Shown: positions 5,572 through 13,463, counted from the first letter of the stretch. The stretch: DNA of 15,529 nt from Candidatus Aenigmatarchaeota archaeon (GCA_030672375.1 DAOVGP010000018.1:1-15529); one strand, 5' to 3'. The notes: generated by a model from the letters alone, not told the origin. Made by a program: numbers and translations.

Positions 5572-6641
5572 GGTAAAAAATCCTTGTTCTTAATTTTTCT
5601 CGGCAAATAAACCTCAGTCATAAACCTCAGACCACGACCAGAAAGAGCTTCTAACTCAGCCTTAATTTTTCTTTTGATCATTAATTTCAGTTCCTTCTGC
5701 CAGGCAGGGTGTTTAAACCAATCATACTTTAACATCTCACGGGCCCTCTTTATGTCTACATCTCTTGTCTTGATAGTAAAGTCCTCTAGTTTAAATTCAT
5801 CAATATCGCTTATTGTTAGGCCAATGAATTTAGCGTTAGGACAACCAAGTCTCTCAGATATATGGGCAAGACTAATACTACCATACTTTAAAACAGAGTA
5901 GATATACCACCCATAAGAATCAGCATCTGTGAATACGTAGACAGGTAATTTGTACTCGGCCGACAACCTCTGTATTAGTCTTCTCGGCCCTCTTGCGGCT
6001 TGACCTTGTGTCGTTATCAGAATGCATTTCTGTTTTTTCCAGAACTTATCCTCATGTAATCTTTCAAATGCAGCATTTTTCTCTATTACGAGAATGTATT
6101 TAGCGTTAACTCTTTTAAGGGTCAAATCTTCTACGTTACTTGGTATAGCCCACCCACCAGAACCCAACTTGCCCAGATTTATCAAATCTCCCATATCTTT
6201 AATTACCACATTACCAACGACTCTTCCCCTAACATCAGCGTTCAAATGTAATTGTTCTCTCAAAATACCGAGCATAACTTCCAAATCAACGATAATAGGA
6301 TCGGATTCCCTTTGTTCATCGAAAGTATTCTCGTCTGAGTTTGGTAAAGTTTTTTTCAATATATAGAACAAATCCCTTAAACTCGTGTGGATATTTTCTT
6401 TTTGTAATTCTTTACATAATGCAGCGACCAACATTGTTTGCATGAAGCGTTTAGCGTGCGCAACATTAAACAAATATCTTTTAGAGACTTTATTACCTAG
6501 AGTGAGTTGTTTCGTTTTCTCATTGTAAATCACGTTAGATAAAGACCTTATAGGAATATCTATATCAGGATTTTTCTTTTGATTAATGTCTTTTAAGACA
6601 TCCTCACCCAGAATTTTCAGTTTTTTCTTTACCTCTACCAT
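5568..6641 (-). CDS. top6A: DNA topoisomerase VI subunit A (Spo11-like)
   Basis: Subunit A cuts and rejoins both DNA strands in the A2B2 type IIB topoisomerase. With the start used here it has 357 residues. The winged-helix (5Y-CAP) domain carries SLRDLFY; the final Tyr (about Y93) is the expected nucleophile. The Toprim domain has the metal ligands E187 (VIEKNAAF) and D239/D241 (VFTDADSYGWYI), so the active site looks complete. The usual T-D-G-D reads T-D-A-D here. AGGTG lies 7 nt before the ATG at 6641; an in-frame ATG at 6659 lies just before that site and is less likely. The gene overlaps the end of subunit B by 38 nt, so translation is probably coupled. Confidence 0.96.
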   Translation of the reverse strand: MVEVKKKLKILGEDVLKDINQKKNPDIDIPIRSLSNVIYNEKTKQLTLGNKVSKRYLFNVAHAKRFMQTMLVAALCKELQKENIHTSLRDLFYILKKTLPNSDENTFDEQRESDPIIVDLEVMLGILREQLHLNADVRGRVVGNVVIKDMGDLINLGKLGSGGWAIPSNVEDLTLKRVNAKYILVIEKNAAFERLHEDKFWKKQKCILITTQGQAARGPRRLIQRLSAEYKLPVYVFTDADSYGWYIYSVLKYGSISLAHISERLGCPNAKFIGLTISDIDEFKLEDFTIKTRDVDIKRAREMLKYDWFKHPAWQKELKLMIKRKIKAELEALSGRGLRFMTEVYLPRKIKNKDFLP

Positions 6642-8196
6642 CTTCAGACACCTTTGCATAATTTTTGAGTATACCTTTCAATTTATTTAAAATCGGTTCG
6701 GGTTTTTTGTCTGTTAGTTTTCCGACAGCTTTCGCAACTTCTGGCAAGTATCTATCGAATATCTCTTTTCTTTTTTTTTGCATTTCTGCTTTCCTCTTCC
6801 CTGAGACATGTCTCTGCAAGTTTCGACCGATTCCCTGAAGAGCAAGTTTAATTTCTTTGATTATAACTGGATAGGATGCTACGGCCTGTTTACTCTCGGA
6901 GATGTAAGGTACCCAAACAGAAGCTAAATGAACAATAATAACAGCTGGTCCAACAGGAATACTCCTCCCAGATTGCGATAAACCATACCTTCGCCAATCC
7001 GTCGTAATAATGGATTTTGTTATCGCACAATCACCTTCTTGATACAATAAAGGAACTCTGTTCGTGATTCTCAATACTTTAATAGACCCCTCTTGGGGTA
7101 ACTCCCCACCGTATGCAACTGCAACTTCAATTTGGAATGGATTCCCTCTGTAGACCGCTGGTGGTCTAGTAACTGAAGCAAAAAATTCAGCCTTGAATTC
7201 CTTTTTTAATCCTTTAATGAGTAGATCTTCACCTAAAGGTGAAAGACAATCTGTTGGTGGTCTAATCAACTTGGTTTTTTGCATAGCTTTGAAGAGTTTT
7301 TCTGTATCGGTTATTTCAAGCCTTTGTGGGCTTATTTTAGAATCTATATCAGCCAATTTACAGATTTCTTTTGCTGATCCACCTCCAACCCTTGAGAAAT
7401 CATTCATTAAAAAAGAAGCAACAGTCCTTGATTTTGATGATTTCAACATTCTCCTTAAAATACCGAGTTCAACGCCATAGGGATGTGGTTTTATTTCTTT
7501 TGGTAACGGGGGCAATTCATTTGCAGTTCTTGGAAACTCCACCCTCCCATTTGGTCCATCAAAAGTAATATTAGCATAAGGATTTGCTATAGCAACCTGT
7601 TTGATATACTCTGGTACAGATTTTCTACTCTCTACGTACCTCCCCTCGATGGTCATTTCAACTTTCATACCATGCCAAATTTTTCCATCTTCGATGAATT
7701 GATGAGAAACTATTTCAGGGTCATTCTTCTTCACATCTATCATAATCTCATAATACGATGTTTTTCCATTACCCGTACTTGCGATTATTGTCGTGGGTTT
7801 TCCAGTCGTTAACTGTGAATAAAGTATTGTCCCAGAAGCTCCAATTCCCTGAGTACCCCGAGATTGTCTCAACTTGAAGAACTTACTACCGTACAAGAGT
7901 TTACCCAAAGCTAAAGGTATTTGTTTGTCTGTCATACCAGGCCCATTATCTTTTACCATCACCCTAAATCTATCAGCACCATCTGGTTTAATCTCTATCC
8001 ATACTCTTGGAAGAATCCTTGTCTCTTCACAGGCATCAAGAGAATTATCCACAAGTTCCTTTATAACAGTGAGTAAAGCTTTAGTTGGGTTGTCATATCC
8101 GAGAAGATGTCTGTTTTTCTCGAAGAATTCTGATACAGCGACTTCCCTATGATCTCTAGCCATTTCTTGTGCTGTTTTTCCAGGTTTTTCTACCAT
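6604..8196 (-). CDS. top6B: DNA topoisomerase VI subunit B (GHKL ATPase)
   Basis: Subunit B is the ATP-operated gate of topoisomerase VI. Its 530 residues are the usual length. The GHKL nucleotide fold shows the N box ELVDNSLDAC (47-56), the DNGPGM box (83-88) and the glycine lid RGTQGIGASG (113-122). An H2TH region and the transducer domain follow, with SESKQAVASYP, the region expected to hold the switch lysine, then EIKLALQGIGRNLQRHV. The ATG has GGTGA upstream and overlaps the KH-protein stop by 7 nt (ATGGTAG), so the two are coupled. Subunit A follows with an overlap. Confidence 0.97.
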   Translation of the reverse strand: MVEKPGKTAQEMARDHREVAVSEFFEKNRHLLGYDNPTKALLTVIKELVDNSLDACEETRILPRVWIEIKPDGADRFRVMVKDNGPGMTDKQIPLALGKLLYGSKFFKLRQSRGTQGIGASGTILYSQLTTGKPTTIIASTGNGKTSYYEIMIDVKKNDPEIVSHQFIEDGKIWHGMKVEMTIEGRYVESRKSVPEYIKQVAIANPYANITFDGPNGRVEFPRTANELPPLPKEIKPHPYGVELGILRRMLKSSKSRTVASFLMNDFSRVGGGSAKEICKLADIDSKISPQRLEITDTEKLFKAMQKTKLIRPPTDCLSPLGEDLLIKGLKKEFKAEFFASVTRPPAVYRGNPFQIEVAVAYGGELPQEGSIKVLRITNRVPLLYQEGDCAITKSIITTDWRRYGLSQSGRSIPVGPAVIIVHLASVWVPYISESKQAVASYPVIIKEIKLALQGIGRNLQRHVSGKRKAEMQKKRKEIFDRYLPEVAKAVGKLTDKKPEPILNKLKGILKNYAKVSEDGRGKEKTENSG

Positions 8197-8690
8197 TTTT
8201 CTTTCACCGACTGTTGTTCAAGCCATCTATACAATGTCTGGTGCGTACAACCTCTGATTATTTTCATGACAGCTTCCCTCGCTATGTTAATTTTCTTCCA
8301 ATAACCTATAATACTTACAGTCTTATCAAGGACGGAGAGTTTAACATCTGTGAATTTTTCTATATATTCCTTTGTTTTACCGCCAGTACCTATAATTCTT
8401 CCCTTTAAAGTTTTTAATCTTTCCCTTGATTTTACGAATTCGGTGAGATTTATCACTTCCAAACCGTATTCATCTTCTAACAAATATAGGGAATCATTCA
8501 CATCGAATCCTCGTCCAAATGCCTTTAAGACTTGTTTTGTTTGATATACTTTGAGGGTTTCTCCTTCTATACTCATTCCATCGTTAATTTCTATCTTCGT
8601 CCCAGTCATTTTTTCAATCGTTTCTTTCATTTTTTCATTTTTTTTCAAAAGAACCCTCCTTTTATCGGGTATTTTTATGAAATCCTTCAT
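8190..8690 (-). CDS. Dim2/Pno1-like KH-domain ribosome assembly protein
   Basis: Dim2/Pno1 binds near the 3' end of 16S/18S rRNA during small-subunit maturation, and archaeal forms also contact aIF2-alpha. The 166 residues hold two KH units. KH2 (about 90-155) has the RNA-binding GTGG loop at 101-104 and the family C terminus RGCTHQTLYRWLE. KH1 (about 1-60) aligns in layout (IPDKRRVLL, IEKMTGTKIEI), but where a GxxG loop would stand it reads LKKNEK, so this half probably does not grip RNA in the normal way. Its ATG overlaps the Rio1 stop (ATGA). The order aIF1A-Rio1-KH-topVIB-topVIA is a known archaeal neighbourhood and supports the call. Confidence 0.9.
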   Translation of the reverse strand: MKDFIKIPDKRRVLLKKNEKMKETIEKMTGTKIEINDGMSIEGETLKVYQTKQVLKAFGRGFDVNDSLYLLEDEYGLEVINLTEFVKSRERLKTLKGRIIGTGGKTKEYIEKFTDVKLSVLDKTVSIIGYWKKINIAREAVMKIIRGCTHQTLYRWLEQQSVKEKW

Positions 8691-9430
8691 TTGATTACCT
8701 TTTCTCTTATAACTCGCTCTAATTTTTTATAAAGTTTTTCTGTATCTTTTACAGTAATGTCGAACTTAGAAAAGTAATAATTAATATTTTTTATATCTCT
8801 CTTCAATAATTCTGGTGCTAGAGGGTTTTTTAAGGTTACCCCGTGACTAAAATCTATGAAGTAAGGTTTTTTGTGGAGGAGGATATTATATGCACTTAAA
8901 TCTCCATGAATTAAACCATTTTCTACGAGTTTTTTTAAGTTTGATAGGACTTTTTTGTATATTTCTTCCGGTTTATCAGGTTTAACATCAATTAACCTAG
9001 GTGCAGCCAAACCATTATTCCCGATGAAATCCATTATCAATACATTTTCTTCGAAAAACAAAGGTTCAGGACAATCAACACCAGCATTCCTAGCAATCTT
9101 TAAGTTCTTAAATTCTCTCTGGCACCATAAATTCACTATAAATCTTCTTTTCTTTTTTATCCTTTGAAATCTGGGATCTCCAACAAGATACTTCGACATA
9201 TTCTTGAAATTACAAGCCTTTGTACAGTAAACTTTTATAGCAACCCATTTCTTATTAGTCAATCCTGATAGAATGATAGATTCCTTACCTTCTTTTATTA
9301 AAGATTCAGCAGACATTTTATTCTTGTTCAACAATCGATACAGTACTAAGAGCGTACGCTCATCAAATGCTCCTCGAACGATTTTAAGCTCTTTGTAATA
9401 TTCTCGTTTTCTTTTTCTTTTAAGAACCAT
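8687..9430 (-). CDS. rio1: RIO1-type serine/threonine kinase/ATPase
   Basis: Rio1 works in late maturation of the small ribosomal subunit, with Dim2 encoded next to it. The 247 residues show the modified P-loop IKEGKESIILSG (45-56), the invariant Lys K66 (VAIKVY), the RIO1 flexible-loop region CTKACNFKNMSKYLVGDPRF (69-88), the hinge LIMDFIG (131-137), the catalytic loop IHGDLSAYN (174-182, D177) and the metal-binding IDFSHG (D193; usually IDVSQ). All catalytic residues are present. The ribosome binding site is weak (ATGAT before TTAAATG), and 78 nt separate it from aIF1A, so an internal promoter is possible. Confidence 0.95.
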   Translation of the reverse strand: MVLKRKRKREYYKELKIVRGAFDERTLLVLYRLLNKNKMSAESLIKEGKESIILSGLTNKKWVAIKVYCTKACNFKNMSKYLVGDPRFQRIKKKRRFIVNLWCQREFKNLKIARNAGVDCPEPLFFEENVLIMDFIGNNGLAAPRLIDVKPDKPEEIYKKVLSNLKKLVENGLIHGDLSAYNILLHKKPYFIDFSHGVTLKNPLAPELLKRDIKNINYYFSKFDITVKDTEKLYKKLERVIREKVIK

Positions 9431-9508
9431 TTAAATCATATTTTTCATTAAACATCTCGGTTATTTTTTATCAGGATTAAACTATACATATTTTCTCGTG
9501 TGAATGTT

Positions 9509-9856
9509 TCAACCAACGGAAATATTTTTTAGGTAACCCTTCCTCTGTAACCACCTGGCTTGGGTTCTTGTATATCTCCAAACAACATCTGCCCTCCTAT
9601 CCGACATTACTTTCCATGGTTTAATCAATATCAAATCACTGACTCTTATCCAAACCCTTTTTCTCAATTTACCAGGGATTCTAACTATCCTCTCCTTATC
9701 ATCACTACACTGAACACGTAATTTATCTGAACCAAGCATTAATTCAACTATACCCAACATTTCCCCTTCTTTAGGGAGCCTTGTTCGGGCTATTTCCTCT
9801 TCTTCTGTTAATTTTGGTCTTTTAAATTTTGGTTTTCTTCTTTTCAGATTTTTCAC
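9509..9856 (-). CDS. aif1A: Translation initiation factor aIF1A
   Basis: aIF1A occupies the ribosomal A site during start selection. The 115-residue protein has a basic tail (KRRKPKFKRPKL), an OB fold (GEMLGIVELMLGSDKLRVQC, RIPGKLRKRVWIRVSDLILI) and the family motif DVVWRYTRTQARWLQRKGYL. The start is odd. The GTG used here (9854-9856) is part of AGGTGA, the only Shine-Dalgarno match. A CTG at 9845-9847 lies 5 nt after AGGTGA, the normal spacing in this genome, and would shorten the protein by 3 residues; no ATG is available nearby. It heads the Rio1-KH-topoisomerase VI cluster and diverges from trm56. Confidence 0.94.
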   Translation of the reverse strand: MKNLKRRKPKFKRPKLTEEEEIARTRLPKEGEMLGIVELMLGSDKLRVQCSDDKERIVRIPGKLRKRVWIRVSDLILIKPWKVMSDRRADVVWRYTRTQARWLQRKGYLKNISVG

Positions 9857-9889
9857 CTAATAATACTGTAATTATTAAGTTGATAAGAT

Positions 9890-9899
9890 TTTTATTATT
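9890..9899 (+). promoter_or_regulatory. TATA box of trm56 (leaderless), in a 62-bp divergent promoter
   Basis: TTTTATTATT is centred about 25 nt before the Trm56 ATG, which has no Shine-Dalgarno site (AAATCATTCTT precedes it). A minus-strand AATAAAAAT in the same stretch could serve aIF1A with a leader of about 12 nt, so the two promoters overlap. Confidence 0.55.
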
Positions 9900-9918
9900 C
9901 TATTGAGAAATCATTCTT

Positions 9919-10437
9919 ATGAAAGTTTGGGGTTTGAGGTTAGGACATAGAAGAGGGCGAGATCCAAGATTAACTACACATGTAGCATTAACTGCACGTG
10001 CTTTAGGATGTGACGGAGTTATTCTCAGCGGAGAAAGAGACGAACAAGTTATTGATTCGATTGAAAGAATTGTTGAAAACTGGGGGGGTCTTTTTGAGGT
10101 TAAATATGAGAAAGATTGGAGAAAAGTCATCAAAAACTGGAATGGGAAAATTATTCATTTGACTATGTATGGTTTACCAATTCAGGATAAAATCGATGAA
10201 ATAAGAAAATTTAAAGAAGATTTATTGATTATACTTGGTTCAGAAAAGGTTCCTGGAGAAGTCTATCAATTGGCTGACTGGAATATCTCTGTAACAAATC
10301 AACCCCACTCAGAAGTTGCCTCTTTGGCACTTTTTTTGGATAAATTGTTCAAAGGAAAAGAATTAAAGAAGAAATTTGAAAATTCTAAGATAAAAATCAT
10401 ACCTCAAGAAAGAGGGAAGAAGACTATTTCTTTGTGA
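9919..10437 (+). CDS. trm56: tRNA (cytidine-56 2'-O)-methyltransferase Trm56
   Basis: Trm56 is the archaeal SPOUT enzyme that methylates the ribose of C56 in the T loop of tRNAs. Its 172 residues match the family length. It begins with the typical WGLRLGHRRGRDPRLTTHV (4-22), followed by AREALG-like ARALGCDGVILSG (27-38). It ends in the knot region GSEKVPGEVYQLADWNISV (107-125) and NQPHSEVASLALFLDKL, which forms the S-adenosylmethionine pocket and dimer face. The start ATG is probably leaderless. The stop lies 14 nt inside the convergent taw1 gene. Confidence 0.95.
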   Translation: MKVWGLRLGHRRGRDPRLTTHVALTARALGCDGVILSGERDEQVIDSIERIVENWGGLFEVKYEKDWRKVIKNWNGKIIHLTMYGLPIQDKIDEIRKFKEDLLIILGSEKVPGEVYQLADWNISVTNQPHSEVASLALFLDKLFKGKELKKKFENSKIKIIPQERGKKTISL

Positions 10438-11350
10438 GTAAAACAACTCTGCTTGGTTCAAACTCATCTTTGAATGTATAACCAGTTTCCTGCGCTAATT
10501 CTTTAGCAAATTCTACAATATCTTTATGGTAAGGCATATTTTCCTTTTCTAGTCGATTCTGGGATTCTCCAACCCATACATATCCCTTTGGTTCAATAAA
10601 ATCTGGATTGGCTTTCTTTATCAATTTTGCGTATTTTTCAGGAGATTCCATGTTCAAGTCTTTTACAAGTGTTAATCTTATAACAGTCTTACAATTGAAG
10701 TTATTCATCAATTCCAAACTTTCATTCAATCTCTCCCATCCATTTGGAATCAAAGGTTTATGAATTTTTTGATAGACTTCTTTATCCGAGGCACATAGAC
10801 TAATATAAAGATGTTTAGGCTCTTCTTCCAATCTTTCCAGTTTATCTGGTCTAGTTCCATTCGTCACAAGAAAAGTTGTCATTCCTCTTTTATGTGCTTC
10901 TTTGATGAGGTCAGACAATCTTTCATAAAGAGTTGGTTCTCCTGCAAGACTTATAGCCATGTTAGTAGGATTCTGAGATTCTTCCCATTTTTTCTTATCC
11001 ACTTCAGAATTTCCCTTAAACCCCGTCAACAAAAGTCTTTGTGCCTTGATAAAACCATCTATTATCTCACTAGGTTCATCTATCTTCAAATTCTTCATAT
11101 CACTTCCAATAGTAGCAGACATAGATCTCCAACAGAATACACAATTATGTGTACACCAAAACAGTGCAGGGGTAACTTGAAGACATCTATGGCTTTTAAT
11201 TCCATACCATTTCTGTTTAAAACAAACTCTGTCACGTCTTAAACTTTCCTTTGTCCATCTACATATCTTGACAGCTGAATGTTGATTTTTACCAACTATT
11301 CGATAGCCTTGTTTATAGTAGAGTTTCTTGAATTTTTCTGGAATCTTCAT
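10424..11350 (-). CDS. taw1: tRNA 4-demethylwyosine synthase Taw1 (radical SAM)
   Basis: Taw1 condenses m1G37 of tRNA(Phe) with carbons 2 and 3 of pyruvate to form 4-demethylwyosine, the substrate of Taw2. The 308-residue protein carries the radical-SAM motif C66-x3-C70-x2-C73 (CTHNCVFC) and the family-specific second cluster ligands C30, C43 and C56 (VKIC, RVCF, SHRC). SLAGEPTLY, FLVTNGTRPDKL and YISLCASDK are also typical. The likely TATA box AATTTAAATAT is 27 nt from the ATG, with no Shine-Dalgarno site, so the transcript is probably leaderless. No gene for a Trm5 is seen here. Confidence 0.96.
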   Translation of the reverse strand: MKIPEKFKKLYYKQGYRIVGKNQHSAVKICRWTKESLRRDRVCFKQKWYGIKSHRCLQVTPALFWCTHNCVFCWRSMSATIGSDMKNLKIDEPSEIIDGFIKAQRLLLTGFKGNSEVDKKKWEESQNPTNMAISLAGEPTLYERLSDLIKEAHKRGMTTFLVTNGTRPDKLERLEEEPKHLYISLCASDKEVYQKIHKPLIPNGWERLNESLELMNNFNCKTVIRLTLVKDLNMESPEKYAKLIKKANPDFIEPKGYVWVGESQNRLEKENMPYHKDIVEFAKELAQETGYTFKDEFEPSRVVLLTKK

Positions 11351-11372
11351 AAGAACTGTACTAATATCAGAT

Positions 11373-11383
11373 ATATTTAAATT
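11373..11383 (-). promoter_or_regulatory. TATA box of taw1, overlapping the upstream stop codon
   Basis: On the minus strand AATTTAAATAT is centred about 27 nt before the Taw1 ATG. It overlaps the last bases of the NEW3-like gene, so taw1 has its own start inside the tail of the membrane operon. Confidence 0.6.
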
Positions 11384-11804
11384 ACTCTTTCAAAACACTA
11401 ACTTCAACACTTTGACTAGCTGAAACACATTTCGACTTGACATGTACAACAATATCATATTTACCTTCCGCTTCAAAATCAGGACTCACGTATAAGAATA
11501 AAATTTTTGCCTGTTCTGGTTTCAGACTAAAAGAAGTAGGTTTTATGATAGTCCAATCTGGTCCTTCTAAAGAAACTTCATAATTATCACTGTAACTACC
11601 AGCATTTATCACTCTCAACTTCACCAAATTTCCCTGCCCAACTTCAGCATCAACTTTATTTTCATCTGGAAACAGTAAAACCGAGTAACTGGTACAATCC
11701 GAACTAAAGATTACTATTCCTACATATTTAGCAACCAGACCAGAGACTAAAACAAGAATCGCTATCAAAGTTAACAGAAAAGCGAGAAGATGATTGAATT
11801 TCAC
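11382..11804 (-). CDS. Membrane-anchored single-domain NEW3/Ig-like protein
   Basis: The 140-residue protein has one N-terminal hydrophobic helix (about 5-31), which could be an uncleaved signal anchor. One beta-sandwich domain follows (about 45-138) with two Cys (C37 and C126 region). The domain parallels the fourth repeat of the large surface protein upstream: GQGNLVKLRVINAGSYSDNY against GRGKLVKVQVKNTGSKKDEF, DWTIIKPTSFSLKPEQA against DWVSIKPSSVSLKVDETA, and VSPDFEAEGKY against YSPGFGMEGMF. It probably arose by duplication. The GTG start has AGGTG 5 nt upstream and overlaps the stop of the preceding small gene (GTGA). It is the last gene of the operon. The function is unknown; an extracellular role is likely. 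Confidence 0.8.
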   Translation of the reverse strand: MKFNHLLAFLLTLIAILVLVSGLVAKYVGIVIFSSDCTSYSVLLFPDENKVDAEVGQGNLVKLRVINAGSYSDNYEVSLEGPDWTIIKPTSFSLKPEQAKILFLYVSPDFEAEGKYDIVVHVKSKCVSASQSVEVSVLKE

Positions 11805-11959
11805 TTAAACACCTGTAACAAGACATAAATCAAGCCTAATATCCCAATAATTAAGCCTGTAGTAACTATGAATAGACCTAACTTTGATTTAACCTTTGCC
11901 TCAACGGCAACAGCCAAGAAAACGAAAAAGCTTGCTATCAAGAGAATATTTCCTATCAA
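11801..11959 (-). CDS. Two-helix small membrane protein (52 residues)
   Basis: Found by translating the gap between the two NEW3-like genes. It begins MIGNILLIASFFVFLAVAVE, then a short basic loop KVKSKLG, then LFIVTTGLIIGILGLIYVLL and QVFK. Two membrane helices (about 2-19 and 29-48) with a positively charged turn are clear. The TTG start has AGGTGA 5 nt upstream; this site overlaps the stop of the large surface-protein gene. A GTG at 11966-11968 is in frame but is itself part of the site. The stop overlaps the next GTG start. I do not recognise the family; the tight packing says it works with its two neighbours. Confidence 0.72.
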   Translation of the reverse strand: MIGNILLIASFFVFLAVAVEAKVKSKLGLFIVTTGLIIGILGLIYVLLQVFK

Positions 11960-11964
11960 GGGTT

Positions 11965-13410
11965 TCACCTCATGATAACCAGATAGATTGCAATAAGAAT
12001 TATTAAAACAACTATAACAGCAATCAACAATGACCTGAGAACTCTACTTCCCCATATTCTTTCCCAGATGGCAACGATATCTCCAGTAGGTATTTCTATT
12101 AACGGAGGAACTGTCGTAGTGGTGGTTTCGATCGGTTTTATAACTTCTGACACAGTTATCTTCAAATTTTCTGTATCTTCACTATTCTCAGATTTTACCG
12201 TTAAACTTGCGTTAAACATTCCCTCCATTCCGAATCCCGGGCTGTAATAAACATAAACATCTGCAGTTTCATCAACCTTCAAACTAACAGATGAAGGTTT
12301 TATCGATACCCAATCGACATCAGAAATAATTTCAAACTCATCTTTTTTAGAACCGGTGTTTTTTACTTGCACTTTGACCAGCTTACCCCTACCCGATTCA
12401 ATCTCGAATTCATGTTCTTCAACTGTCAAGTCTACATCATAACATTTCAAAACATCGAACTTTACAGCCCCTTCTTGTGTTATAAAATCTGACTCAATCA
12501 TGAAGCCAATGTCATAAGATCCGACTTCTTCTCCAAATAAATCTATTTCCAATATTTCTGATTCATCTGGTTCAAGTTCAACTGTTTCTGTATAATTCAA
12601 ATTTTCTATTTCAATTTTGTAACTATCTTCTTTTAGTCCAACGTTTTCCAAAGTTATTTCAAACTCAGTTTCTTCGTTGACACATACCTCAACTTCTTCT
12701 GGATATAGAACATCAACTCCATAACATTCCACAACATTTACCACACTCGAAGCTAAGGATTTAGCATAACTTGTTAGGGATTCTACCCCCATTTCTAGGG
12801 AATAAACACCTAGTCCAGTTGGTGTTATTGTTAAATCTACTTCTCCAACTTCTTCAGGATCAAGGGTTAGACTATCTTCAGCCAATTCAATGAAATCAGA
12901 TGAATTACCTGAAACTTCTAAGGCCAATTCTTCAGTGTGTTCACCCACATTCCCAATAATAGCAACTACTGTTGAGGGCTCTTGTAAACACACCTTTATC
13001 TCTTCTGGTAAAGAAACTTCTATTTCATGATCAGAAACAACATTCATGGCGAAAGTATCAGTATCATTAGATTTACCCGTTACCATAACACTTCCTTTAA
13101 ACTCACCACCTTCATCATAACAGTAAGGAGTAATGAACAAGTAGATTTTTTGCGATTCTTCGGGTTCTAGCGTGATAGAATCTGAGCTTAAACTGTACCA
13201 ATCCTTTGGTAAACCACCTATCGATATGGAATAAGTATCTTCTAATCCACCTATATTTGTGACATCTATATCGAAGTTTGCTATACCGCAAGGGCTAACA
13301 GACATCATTTTTGGTGTTATTTCAACCGATACTTCATAATCTTTCGCTAAAGATACTGAAGCAAGTAGGAGGAAGCATAAAAACATAAAACTTAAGAACC
13401 TTTTTTTCAT
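11965..13410 (-). CDS. Cell-surface protein with four NEW3/Ig-like repeats and a C-terminal anchor
   Basis: The 481-residue protein has a signal peptide (MKKRFLSFMFLCFLLLASVS, cut near LAKD). About four beta-sandwich repeats of roughly 95-100 residues follow (25-125, 128-229, 231-323, 325-421). Each has a version of N-x-G ... D-x-Y/E-x-I ... L-x-P/V-x-E-x-x-x-x-x-x-x-x-P. Cys residues recur at repeat borders (C229, C243, C323), and N-x-S/T sequons occur. A Thr run (429-433, ETTTTTVPP) forms a linker that may be O-glycosylated. A membrane helix (about 459-479) ends in Met-Arg. The repeats resemble the NEW3 family (Pfam NPCBM-associated) found in archaeal surface proteins. The ATG at 13410 has TTTTATTAA centred 26 nt upstream and no Shine-Dalgarno site; the in-frame TTG at 13419 is less likely. 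It heads a three-gene operon. Confidence 0.85.
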   Translation of the reverse strand: MKKRFLSFMFLCFLLLASVSLAKDYEVSVEITPKMMSVSPCGIANFDIDVTNIGGLEDTYSISIGGLPKDWYSLSSDSITLEPEESQKIYLFITPYCYDEGGEFKGSVMVTGKSNDTDTFAMNVVSDHEIEVSLPEEIKVCLQEPSTVVAIIGNVGEHTEELALEVSGNSSDFIELAEDSLTLDPEEVGEVDLTITPTGLGVYSLEMGVESLTSYAKSLASSVVNVVECYGVDVLYPEEVEVCVNEETEFEITLENVGLKEDSYKIEIENLNYTETVELEPDESEILEIDLFGEEVGSYDIGFMIESDFITQEGAVKFDVLKCYDVDLTVEEHEFEIESGRGKLVKVQVKNTGSKKDEFEIISDVDWVSIKPSSVSLKVDETADVYVYYSPGFGMEGMFNASLTVKSENSEDTENLKITVSEVIKPIETTTTTVPPLIEIPTGDIVAIWERIWGSRVLRSLLIAVIVVLIILIAIYLVIMR

Positions 13411-13431
13411 AAGTATCAAAAATATATGTCG

Positions 13432-13440
13432 TTAATAAAA
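13432..13440 (-). promoter_or_regulatory. TATA box of the NEW3 membrane operon
   Basis: Minus-strand TTTTATTAA is centred about 26 nt before the ATG at 13410, which fits a leaderless transcript. A second AT-rich candidate (ATATAT at 13422-13427) is too close to the ATG. Confidence 0.45.
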
Positions 13441-13463
13441 GATTTAACCCTTATTGGGAAACA

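Noticed and set aside
9398..9445. Tiny frame (11 codons, MFNEKYDLNGS) overlapping the Rio1 start, possible leader peptide
   Set aside because: It has no ribosome binding site and no attenuation-like hairpin; short frames of this kind are expected by chance.
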